DNA of 20,478 nucleotides from an uncultured Collinsella sp. Its GTDB lineage: Bacteria > Actinomycetota > Coriobacteriia > Coriobacteriales > Coriobacteriaceae. Positions 7,954 to 14,689 of this stretch are shown in pieces. The first letter of the stretch is position 1, and each line of letters opens with the position of its first letter. The stretch covers positions 1 through 20,478 of the forward strand of contig UQMU01000036.1 of the NCBI GenBank assembly GCA_900542305.1, written 5' to 3'. The position numbers were made by a program, and so were the translations under genes. Under the pieces are notes generated by a model. The model did no database searches, was not told where the DNA came from, and saw nothing but the letters and a program-made list of their open reading frames with translations.

Positions 7954-7996
7954 GCATCCCGGAATTTATTCTCATTCCGGGATGCATTTTCCTTTT
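7954..7996 (+). terminator. Rho-independent terminator after the DUF956 gene
   Basis: Perfect 12-bp arms GCATCCCGGAAT (7954-7965) and ATTCCGGGATGC (7974-7985) with an 8-base loop are followed by ATTTTCCTTTT. A-rich bases precede the stem, so it may act in both directions. Confidence 0.88.
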
Positions 7997-8154
7997 GAGC
8001 GCCAGTCGGGAAATTTCCTTTTCATGTGGTTAGAGGAAACTCCATCCCATTTTTTCGCTTTATTCTTTCCGATATTGAGGATTATCTACGGCGACAATTC
8101 GCTATAAAGCCTTCTTGATGAGTGGACATGCGCTACATGGCAAAGGGGCAAATC

Positions 8155-8163
8155 TGCTACACT
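8155..8163 (+). promoter_or_regulatory. Extended -10 promoter for tRNA-Arg
   Basis: TGCTACACT provides a TGn extension plus a -10 box ending 10 bases before the first tRNA base, which is right for a stable-RNA promoter. No clear -35 box is visible. The rest of 7997-8154 shows nothing I can name. Confidence 0.5.
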
Positions 8164-8173
8164 AGTACAACAT

Positions 8174-8249
8174 GCCTCCGTAGCTCAGGGGATAGAGCAC
8201 CGCTCTCCTAAAGCGGGTGTCGCGCGTTCGAATCGCGCCGGGGGCACCA
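8174..8249 (+). tRNA. tRNA-Arg (anticodon CCU)
   Basis: The full cloverleaf can be drawn. The acceptor GCCTCCG pairs with CGGGGGC (one T-G pair). The D arm is GCTC/GAGC, and the anticodon arm CCGCT/AGCGG carries loop CTCCTAA with anticodon CCT. The T arm is GCGCG-TTCGAAT-CGCGC. CCA is encoded at 8247-8249. It reads AGG arginine codons. tRNA 3' ends are classic integration sites, and everything to the right has a mobile-element character, so this gene may form the left attachment site. Confidence 0.95.
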
Positions 8250-8297
8250 GAAGAAATTGCAGGTCAGACGGTATAAAACGTCTGGCCTGTCTTCTTG
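8249..8297 (+). terminator. Terminator hairpin of the tRNA gene
   Basis: CAGGTCAGACG (8260-8270) pairs with CGTCTGGCCTG (8279-8289), 11 bp with one G-T. AGAAGA/TCTTCT flanks extend it beyond a small internal mismatch. The T-rich 3' side TCTTCTT suits termination just after the tRNA. Confidence 0.65.
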
Positions 8298-8320
8298 TAT
8301 AAGGGTCTTATTAGCGGCAT

Positions 8321-8342
8321 TTGGGTAGAAATTGGGTAGAAA
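8321..8342. repeat. Tandem 11-bp direct repeat
   Basis: TTGGGTAGAAA occurs twice head to tail, 72 bases after the tRNA. Short direct repeats close to an attachment site can be arm-type integrase or excisionase binding sites, but no function can be shown here. Confidence 0.6.
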
Positions 8343-8373
8343 GATTTTTTGTGGAGGTCTAAGCCCAATACTC

Positions 8374-8441
8374 GGTTTTCAACCCTTTCCACAGCTTACG
8401 GGCTTATAGAAGCCCTCCGGCTATGGAAAGCGTTGAAAACC
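8374..8441. repeat. Long hairpin A, upstream of the restriction operon
   Basis: Outer arms GGTTTTCAACCCTTTCCA (8374-8391) and its complement (8424-8441) pair over 18 bases with one mismatch. Inside are AGC/GCT and GGGCTT-ATAG-AAGCCC (8400-8415), giving a nearly continuous 68-base hairpin. It is the first of two related structures. Confidence 0.75.
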
Positions 8442-8462
8442 TAGGTCGATGTTGTCGTGAGT

Positions 8463-8542
8463 GGGCGAGTTTCCAACAGCCCCCGGCGTCTCCGGGTTTT
8501 ACTGGGGACCCTCCGACACCGGGGACCGTTGAAAACTCGCCC
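8463..8542. repeat. Long hairpin B, related to hairpin A
   Basis: Outer arms GGGCGAGTTTCCAAC (8463-8477) and GTTGAAAACTCGCCC (8528-8542) pair over 15 bases with one mismatch. The inner arms CCCCGGCGTC (8481-8490) and GACACCGGGG (8515-8524) pair over 10 bases with one G-T. GGGT/ACCC closes the top. GTTGAAAAC on the 3' side is shared with hairpin A. Apart from these hairpins and the tandem repeat, I see nothing else in 8298-8610. Confidence 0.75.
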
Positions 8543-8610
8543 CTCTATCCGCAAGGTTGCCCTTACCCCTTAAAATGGTCCGCAAGAGACAACGACGCAG
8601 GAGGTCCGGT

Positions 8611-11439
8611 ATGCCTGCCAGCAAGAAAGAGGCAAAGGAGTTCGTAAGGCGGTGGAAGAAGCGCCTCAGCGCCATCCCCGCGGGCTCCAACAATGAGCAG
8701 CAGGACACGCAGAAGTTTTGGGTCGACCTGCTCATCAATGTCCTGGGTATCCCGTCCAACACCATAGACAGCTTCGTCGACTTTGAGCGCAAGGTGAGAG
8801 GCCGACGCATCGACGTGTTCGTCTCCGACCACAACTTCCTCTGTGAGCAGAAGTCGTGGGGCATCGACCTCGACAAGCCCGAGCCTAGGAACGGAGGCAT
8901 GGAGACGCCGCTCCAGCAGGCCATGTGGTACGCGCGGCACCTGCCGTACTCCGAGCGCCCGCGCTGGGTGATGACGTGCAACTTCGGGACCTTCCGCCTC
9001 TACGACCTCGACAACGAGAGGCCCGAGGACACCGTGCAGGAGTTCTCCCTCGAAGAGCTCCCGGACAGTCTGTACCTGCTCTCATTCCTGACATCCAACG
9101 AGACGAGCCGCCTGCACAAGGAACAGCAGCTCTCCATCGAGGCCGGGGCTTACGTCTCCAGGCTCTACGATGCCCTCGCCAAGCAGTACCATCACATCGA
9201 GGAGAAGGACAAGCGGGCCCAGGAGGAGCAGCGCTCGCTCAACGTTCTCATCACCCGAATCATCTTCCTGCTCTACGCCGAGGACGCCGACCTCCTGCAA
9301 TCGCACCAGGCGTTCGGCAGGTACTGCGAGGGAGACCCCGCGAAGCTCCGTCGCAAATTGGTCGATCTGTTCGAGACCATCGATACTCCCTTGGATCGGC
9401 GGGACGAGTACATGGACGAGGACCTCGCGGCCTTCCCCTACGTGAACGGCGGTCTGTTCGCCGACTCCTCCATCATCGTCCCGCAGATGACCTCGGAAAT
9501 CCTTGAGGCCATCACCGACGCCTCCCAGGACTTCGACTGGCGCGAGATCTCGGGCGTCATCTTCGGCGGCGTGTTCGAGGGGACTCTGAACCCTGAGACG
9601 CGCCATGCCGGGGGCATGCACTACACGAGCGTCGAGAACATCGAGCGCTGCCTCAGGCCGCTCTTTCTCGACGAGTTGTGGGACGAGCTGCACGAGGCCG
9701 AGGGCGAGAGGACGGCGGCGAAGCGCAAGCAGGCCCTGGCGAGGCTGCACGACAAGGTGGCCTCCATCACCATCGGCGACCCGGCATGCGGCTCGGGCAA
9801 CTTCCTCACCGAGGCGTACCGGCAGCTGCGCGCCATCGAGAACCGAATCATCGAGGACGAGCTCAGCGAGGAGACCGGCAACGCGGGACAGACGTCCCTC
9901 GTCATTGCGCAGGACAGTCCCGTCCGCGTCTCCCTGGACCAGCTGTACGGTATCGAGATAAACGACTTCGCCGTCTCGGTCGCCAAGACCGCCCTGTGGA
10001 TCACAGAGGAGCAGATGCTGCGCAAGACGCAGGAGATATACGTCGACTACGACTTCGACTTCCTGCCGCTCAGGAGCCTCTGCAACCTCCATGAGGGCAA
10101 CGCTCTCAAGATCGATTGGTCCGAGGTGTTCCCCGACGACCTCACGTACCTCGTGGGCAACCCGCCCTTTCTCGGGGCCCGTAACCAGTCCAAAGAGCAG
10201 AAGGCAGAGCTCCTTGAGGTCTTCGATGGAGCGAAGAACGCGGGCAACATCGACTACTGCGGGGCCTGGTACATGAAGGCCGCGAGGTTCACGCAGGGAA
10301 AGCGCACGCGCTGTGCCCTGGTCTCTACCAACTCGATATGTCAGGGCGAGCAGGTCGCCAACCTCTGGAAACCCCTGCACGACCTGGGTATCCACATCGA
10401 CTTTGCGCACAACACGTTCAGGTGGGACAACGAGGCGGCAGATAAGGCGCATGTCTTTTGCGTCATCGTTGGGTTCTCTCGTGAGGCAGGAAACAAGACG
10501 CTCTTCTATCATGCGACGCCCGATTCTGACGAAGAACTGATTTCCATGAATCGCATCAATGCGTATCTGAAGGATGCTCCAGATGTCTTTATCTACAGCA
10601 AGAGTAAGCCAATATCAGATGTTCCAGAGATGGGCATAGGTTCTCAGCCCATAGACGACGGCAATTATCTCTTTACAGATGAACAGAAAAATGAATTCTT
10701 GCAGCGTGAACCTGGGGCAAAGAAATTCTTCCACAAGTGGCTTGGATCACAAGAATTTATACGTGGCAAAAGCCGTTGGTGTTTGTGGCTCGGGAATGCA
10801 AAATGGGATGAGCTGAAGAATCTGCCTATATGCAGGGAAAGGGTTGAGGCGGTGCGCCAGTATCGGCTCAAGAGCAAGAGAAGCCAGACCGTTAAAGCCG
10901 CGGAGCGTCCTGCGCATTTTGGAACTGAAATCCTGTCGGATACAGATTCGATCTTGATACCAGAGGTTTCATCAAGCCGAAGGCGATACATCCCAATGGG
11001 GTTCGTTGACTCCTCAGTTTTCTGTAGCAATAAAGTTCGTCTTATCCCAAATGCAACCCTCTATCAATATGGGGTACTGCAGTCTCAATTTCACAATGCA
11101 TGGGTTAGAGTCGTGACCGGAAGACTGAAAGATGATTATCAGTATTCAGCTGGTATTGACTACAACAATTTCGTCTGGCCTGACCCAACGGAATCGCAAC
11201 GCGAGGAAGTCAAGCGCTGCGCCCAGGCCGTGCTCGATGCCCGTGACGCCCAAGAGGGTGCGACGCTCGCGGACATGTACGATCCAAAGAACGAGACGTT
11301 CTTTCCCGAGCTTATGTCTGCGCATAAGGCGCTCGACGCTGCTGTCGAAGCTGCCTATGGCGTCGACTTCGGTGGGGACGAGGAGAAGATCGTCGCCCAT
11401 CTCTTCAACCTCTACGCCGAGAAAGTTGGTGAACTATAG
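8611..11439 (+). CDS. MmeI-like Type IIL restriction enzyme and adenine DNA methyltransferase fusion
   Basis: This 942-residue protein cuts and methylates DNA with a single recognition module. The N-terminal nuclease region has RIDVFVSDHNFLCEQK, giving a PD-(D/E)XK triad Asp68, Glu79, Lys81, matching the D-x(9-10)-E-x-K layout of MmeI. A helical spacer follows (about 180-370). The methyltransferase carries the SAM motif DPACGSGNF (390-398) and catalytic NPPF (517-520), typical of N6-adenine enzymes. The target-recognition region lies about 620-830, then a short C-terminal helical domain. Length matches MmeI (about 920). ATG 8611 follows CAGGAGGT at good spacing; upstream in-frame codons encode an implausible Arg-rich string. 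DNA for the recognition region (about 10480-11160) is visibly AT-richer than the rest. The gene overlaps the next by one base. BREX PglX is a relative, but lacks this N-terminal nuclease and no other brx genes are present. Confidence 0.88.
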   Translation: MPASKKEAKEFVRRWKKRLSAIPAGSNNEQQDTQKFWVDLLINVLGIPSNTIDSFVDFERKVRGRRIDVFVSDHNFLCEQKSWGIDLDKPEPRNGGMETPLQQAMWYARHLPYSERPRWVMTCNFGTFRLYDLDNERPEDTVQEFSLEELPDSLYLLSFLTSNETSRLHKEQQLSIEAGAYVSRLYDALAKQYHHIEEKDKRAQEEQRSLNVLITRIIFLLYAEDADLLQSHQAFGRYCEGDPAKLRRKLVDLFETIDTPLDRRDEYMDEDLAAFPYVNGGLFADSSIIVPQMTSEILEAITDASQDFDWREISGVIFGGVFEGTLNPETRHAGGMHYTSVENIERCLRPLFLDELWDELHEAEGERTAAKRKQALARLHDKVASITIGDPACGSGNFLTEAYRQLRAIENRIIEDELSEETGNAGQTSLVIAQDSPVRVSLDQLYGIEINDFAVSVAKTALWITEEQMLRKTQEIYVDYDFDFLPLRSLCNLHEGNALKIDWSEVFPDDLTYLVGNPPFLGARNQSKEQKAELLEVFDGAKNAGNIDYCGAWYMKAARFTQGKRTRCALVSTNSICQGEQVANLWKPLHDLGIHIDFAHNTFRWDNEAADKAHVFCVIVGFSREAGNKTLFYHATPDSDEELISMNRINAYLKDAPDVFIYSKSKPISDVPEMGIGSQPIDDGNYLFTDEQKNEFLQREPGAKKFFHKWLGSQEFIRGKSRWCLWLGNAKWDELKNLPICRERVEAVRQYRLKSKRSQTVKAAERPAHFGTEILSDTDSILIPEVSSSRRRYIPMGFVDSSVFCSNKVRLIPNATLYQYGVLQSQFHNAWVRVVTGRLKDDYQYSAGIDYNNFVWPDPTESQREEVKRCAQAVLDARDAQEGATLADMYDPKNETFFPELMSAHKALDAAVEAAYGVDFGGDEEKIVAHLFNLYAEKVGEL

Positions 11440-13208
11440 TGCCCAACTCTATCTACAATCCCATATCGCTGGAGGTCGGTAACATCCTGAAGGATGTTCA
11501 GACGGGCAAGATTGGCCTGCCTGATCTGCAACGGCCTTTCGTGTGGGGCAATGAAAAGGTTCGCGATCTGCTTGATTCCATGCTTCGCGGATACCCTATC
11601 GGCTATGTGATGCTGTGGGACTCTCCGAGCGACGACGCGGGCAAGAGGTCTGCCATAGGCTCGAACCAAAAGACATATGCCGTCCCCAAGTCCCTTGTCA
11701 TCGACGGACAGCAGAGGCTCACCGCTCTCCTGAGCTCGCTGTACGGCGTGCCCGTGCGAGATAAGAACTTCAGGGAGCGTACGGTGAGGATCGCCTACGA
11801 CCCCATCGCGCGCGCATTCAAGAATGCCGACGCCTCGACTGAGAGGGACGCGCGTTACGTGCCGGATGTGTCCGAGGCCTTCGCGGCGAACCACGACAAC
11901 AAACTGAGCGCCTATCGCAAGGCGTTCATAAAGCGCCTCAACGAGGCGAATGCCAAGAAGGGTGGACCGGAACTCGACGATGACGGCGAGGATGCCGTCG
12001 AGAGTGGGCTCAACGCATTGCTCGGGCTTGAGCGCTATCTTCTGCCGATGCTGGAGATTTCCGAATCGGCTGACGAGGAGACCGTATCGGACATCTTTGT
12101 GCGCGTGAACTCGCAGGGGCAGGCGCTTAAGCAGGATGACTTCATCATGACCCTGCTTTCGGTCTACGAACCTGCCATGAGGGAGCGCATAGAGGAGTTC
12201 TGCGCCATGAGCCATGCCCCCGCAAAGGGCACCTCGTACAACCCGCTCATGACTCTCTCGCCGACGCACATCATCCGCGCGACGGTGGGCGTGGGATTCA
12301 AGAGGGGTCGCCTGCGTTACGCCTACCAGATTCTTCGTGGAAGAGATCTCAAGACAAAGGAAACAACGCCCGAGACGCGGGCCGAGAACTTTGCCACGTT
12401 CGGTCGCGCCCTCGATCTCGTGCTCGACTTGAACAACTGGCATGCCTTCATCAACACACTGGCGGAGGCGGGCTATGTCTGTTCCGACCAGGTGGGGTCG
12501 GGCAATGCGCTCATGTTCTGTTATGCGTTTTACCTTATCGGGCGCTACGAGTTCGGTATGGAGCCGTTGGCTGTGCGCAGGCTCGTGCGACGCTGGTATT
12601 TCGCCGCAGCCATAACGGGGCTCTATGTGGGGTCCTTCGAATCCGAGTTCGAGCAGCAGCTTAACGACGTCTCGCGCCTTGAGACCGCCGATGAGTTCCG
12701 GGCGTACTTCGACCGTAGGCTCGCTGCCATCATGACAGACGATTATTTCTCCATCACGCTGCCCAGCTCCCTCGACGCAAACGAGGCGACGGGCCCGACC
12801 TGGTGGGGCTTCGTCGCGGCTCAGGTCGTGCTCGGTGCCAAGGCGCTGTTCAGCACGGCCCCTCTTTCTCAACTGCTGCTTACCGGCTCATCAGGTTCCA
12901 AAAAGGCCCTGGACAAGCATCATCTGTTCCCAGATAACTACCTGAAGGCCAAGGGCTACCTTTCACAGCGCAGCAACCGAGGCAACTTCACCCTCGTTGA
13001 CTACCAGAACAACATCTACATCTCGGATGACGCCCCGAATGAGTACGTTCGTAGGTATCGCGTCGCGCTGGGGGAGGACGAGTATCGCCGCAACTGCGAG
13101 GAGCATGCCCTGCCTGTTGGGTTTGAGGACCTCGATTACGAGGAGTTCCTAGGCAAGCGAAGGCAGCTTATGGGCGAGCTGGTGAAGGGGGCGTACGAGC
13201 GGCTTTAG
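11439..13208 (+). CDS. DUF262-DUF1524 protein, GmrSD/BrxU/SspE-like nuclease
   Basis: This 589-residue protein has the two-domain plan of modification-dependent or modification-sensing nucleases. The DUF262 domain shows QRPFVW (31-36), GYPIGYVMLW (51-60) and the ParB-like nucleotide motif DGQQR (89-93), with FVRVNSQGQAL near 220-230. The C-terminal DUF1524 domain carries KHHLFP (493-498), the expected His-Me finger nuclease site, and a trailing NRGNFTLVD. The GTG start shares its G with the TAG stop of the MmeI-like gene, so the two are translationally coupled; no strong independent ribosome site is visible. In GmrSD and BrxU this architecture cleaves modified phage DNA, and in SspE it acts with phosphorothioate marking. 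No dnd/ssp genes are present here, so the partner is presumably the MmeI-like enzyme. That pairing is inference. Confidence 0.87.
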   Translation: MPNSIYNPISLEVGNILKDVQTGKIGLPDLQRPFVWGNEKVRDLLDSMLRGYPIGYVMLWDSPSDDAGKRSAIGSNQKTYAVPKSLVIDGQQRLTALLSSLYGVPVRDKNFRERTVRIAYDPIARAFKNADASTERDARYVPDVSEAFAANHDNKLSAYRKAFIKRLNEANAKKGGPELDDDGEDAVESGLNALLGLERYLLPMLEISESADEETVSDIFVRVNSQGQALKQDDFIMTLLSVYEPAMRERIEEFCAMSHAPAKGTSYNPLMTLSPTHIIRATVGVGFKRGRLRYAYQILRGRDLKTKETTPETRAENFATFGRALDLVLDLNNWHAFINTLAEAGYVCSDQVGSGNALMFCYAFYLIGRYEFGMEPLAVRRLVRRWYFAAAITGLYVGSFESEFEQQLNDVSRLETADEFRAYFDRRLAAIMTDDYFSITLPSSLDANEATGPTWWGFVAAQVVLGAKALFSTAPLSQLLLTGSSGSKKALDKHHLFPDNYLKAKGYLSQRSNRGNFTLVDYQNNIYISDDAPNEYVRRYRVALGEDEYRRNCEEHALPVGFEDLDYEEFLGKRRQLMGELVKGAYERL

Positions 13209-13366
13209 GTCTCCGTTGTGAATCGGGGAGAGGCTACTGCCGACTCCTCCCCGACGTGCAGGCCGAGAAGGCCGAGGCGTGGCAATCGGCCTTGCGGCCG
13301 ATGGGTCCCGCTTATGGGCGGGACCCCCGCGACGCACGGCGTCGCTCTCGCTGCGGCTCCCTGGCA

Positions 13367-13535
13367 ACGCTCCCCAGGGTCGCGTTTCGTCCGCCTCCGC
13401 TCACGCCGGCCCAGCCCGCCGAACGGCTGCGCTCGATGGCTTCCAGAAGTCGCCATCGCTCCGCCGTGGTCGCCGGGCTGGGCCTCTCGCGCCGGGTCGC
13501 CGAGCGCCGTCGTACGACGCTCCCCAGGGTCGCGT
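13367..13535 (+). repeat. Spaced 19-bp direct repeat
   Basis: ACGCTCCCCAGGGTCGCGT occurs at 13367-13385 and 13517-13535, 150 bases apart. Beyond the exact core the copies continue similarly (TTTCGTCCGCCTCCGCTCA versus CTCCTCGGCGTCGGCTCA-type sequence), so an ancestral unit of about 40 bases was duplicated. The long inverted repeat 13408-13484 lies between the copies. Confidence 0.7.
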
Positions 13536-13609
13536 CTCCTCGGCGTCGGCTCAACCGGCGCTCACCTGCCCGGGCTCGCGTTGCCATGGCAACCGGCTCG
13601 CTCCGTGCA

Positions 13610-13647
13610 GGCAAGATATGGATTCCGTTGCACGGAATCATCTTGCC
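13610..13647. repeat. Strong hairpin with a 3-base bulge
   Basis: GGCAAGAT (13610-13617) pairs with ATCTTGCC (13640-13647), and GATTCCGT (13621-13628) pairs with ACGGAATC (13632-13639) around a TGC loop. An ATG bulge sits on the left side. Sixteen paired bases in 38 is well above chance and fits an RNA or a single-strand DNA recognition structure. Confidence 0.65.
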
Positions 13648-13696
13648 CGCCTGCGGCGGGACGGCGAACCGCTCCGAGGTCGCTCTCACCGAAGGG

Positions 13697-13731
13697 CAAA
13701 AGAAGGGACCGGGACGCCTGTTGCGTCCCGG
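13697..13731 (-). terminator. Terminator of the mobilization operon
   Basis: Read on the minus strand, CCGGGACGC and GCGTCCCGG (13709-13717 with 13723-13731) form a 9-bp stem with a 5-base loop. TCCCTTCTTTT follows. It begins just beyond the relaxase stop codon and is a good intrinsic terminator for the leftward operon. Confidence 0.75.
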
Positions 13732-13740
13732 CCCAAGTGC

Positions 13741-14679
13741 TTAGTCCCCGCGCCCGTTCTGGTTCTCGTGCGCCTTGCGCTCAAGTTCCCAGAACGCCCT
13801 CATCGCCGTCGCTATCCCGCGCAGCGTGAAGCGGACGGCGAGGCCGGTCGAGCGGTCGACCGCGAAGCCGAGCCTGCCGCCGTTGACCTTCCGCACGGCC
13901 CCGAGGGTCTTCGAGAAGAATCGGTACTGGAGGCTCCCGCCCTTCGACCTCGCGAGCTCGATGCCGTCTCGCCTGAGCCGCCGGTCGAGCTCGGCCATGC
14001 GGTCGGGGCAGTCCCTCATTCGCCCGACCTCCTCGACGCGGCGGGCGACCGCCACGCGGACGCGGGCGTTCTCGGAGCGCTCGGCCTGCTCCTTGCGGGC
14101 CATCTCGCGTTCCTCCCTGCCCGGTTGTCTCGCATGAACGCGCGAGTTGGCCTTGCCGCGTTCAAGCTGCCTGAGCCCATACTTCTCGTCCAAGGCGCGG
14201 ACGGTCTTCACCCTCGCGGTTGCGGCCTTGCGTGCGGGACCCTCGTCGAGCCTTCGGCCGGTTTCCAGATCACTGCGGTTGATGCCGAGGTGCACGGCGT
14301 AGCGGTCGGTGGCGTCCGCGCGGCAGCGCTCGCGGTGCAGCACCATCACGACTTCCTGGTTGGGGTAGCGCTCGGCCACGTACTCCCTCGCATAGCGCAT
14401 GCACAGCTCCGGCGTCATCTTCCCGCCGTTGAGGTCGCACTCGTCTGGGAGGAACCCGAGTATCTGGTGCTGCATGTAGGTACACTTGGCACCGGCCTTG
14501 CCGGGCATGTCGTGACCCATGGCTGCTCTCGTGTCTGCCATCTCCTGAAACCAGCGGCCTTCGTCGATGATGTTCTGCGTGCCGTGGGCAAGCGCCTTGT
14601 CGCGGTCCCATGAAAGGTAGCCCCTGAGACGGGAGAGGTGCCTTTCGCTGCAGACGCTCGTCTGCTTTATCGCCGTCAT
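13741..14679 (-). CDS. Relaxase / mobilization nuclease, MOBP-like
   Basis: This 312-residue protein is expected to nick the origin of transfer and lead the strand to a recipient. Relaxase hallmarks are in the N-terminal half: Tyr21 in GYLSWDRDKA as likely nucleophile, TYMQHQILGF (His71), and VVMVLHRERC followed by DRYAVHLGIN (His115, His130, Asn134). The usual HxHxxxN motif is reduced, since the first His position is Ala128, so the metal site differs from textbook MOBP enzymes. Residues about 170-240 are highly charged and probably coiled. At 312 residues it is short for the class. It starts 10 bases after the coupling protein stop, behind GGGAGG. It is the last gene of the operon and is followed by a terminator. 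Confidence 0.78.
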   Translation of the reverse strand: MTAIKQTSVCSERHLSRLRGYLSWDRDKALAHGTQNIIDEGRWFQEMADTRAAMGHDMPGKAGAKCTYMQHQILGFLPDECDLNGGKMTPELCMRYAREYVAERYPNQEVVMVLHRERCRADATDRYAVHLGINRSDLETGRRLDEGPARKAATARVKTVRALDEKYGLRQLERGKANSRVHARQPGREEREMARKEQAERSENARVRVAVARRVEEVGRMRDCPDRMAELDRRLRRDGIELARSKGGSLQYRFFSKTLGAVRKVNGGRLGFAVDRSTGLAVRFTLRGIATAMRAFWELERKAHENQNGRGD

Positions 14680-14689
14680 GGTCGCCTCC

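Larger units (their letters stand above)
13209..13740. other. Hairpin-dense non-coding region between defence and mobilization modules
   Basis: No convincing gene is present. Structures seen, all by direct base matching: ATCGGCC-TTGC-GGCCGAT (13285-13302) abutting GGGTCCCGC-TTATGG-GCGGGACCC (13303-13326); CCCTGG/CCAGGG (13359-13379); GGCCCAGCCCG/CGGGCTGGGCC (13408-13484) enclosing CGATGGC/GCCATCG; the palindrome GTTGCCATGGCAAC (13580-13593); a long hairpin at 13610-13647; CCCGCC/GGCGGG (13646-13660); and a terminator at the right edge. The position beside the relaxase gene makes an origin of transfer or structured RNA possible. Confidence 0.6.

Noticed and set aside
8250..8610. CRISPR array or retron-type RNA upstream of the restriction genes
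   Set aside because: There are no regularly spaced repeats and no reverse transcriptase or cas gene; the structures are two palindromes and one tandem repeat.
9082..10512. Minus-strand 476-residue frame in the MmeI-like gene
   Set aside because: It is a shadow of the sense gene, which carries nuclease and methyltransferase motifs.
11412..12872. Minus-strand 486-residue frame in the DUF262 gene
   Set aside because: It is a shadow frame with no recognisable motif, opposite a supported gene.
8611..13208. BREX or DISARM assignment
   Set aside because: No brxA/B/C/Z, pglZ, drmA/B or helicase genes are nearby, and the methyltransferase has an MmeI-like N-terminal nuclease.
13312..13689. Minus-strand 125-residue frame with a repeated ATLGSV peptide
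   Set aside because: The repeated peptide simply translates the 19-bp direct repeat; there is no ribosome site, and strong stems run throughout.
13279..14613. Plus-strand 444-residue frame across the hairpin region and relaxase
   Set aside because: It runs antisense through the relaxase gene and through repeats, with low-complexity Arg/Ala content.
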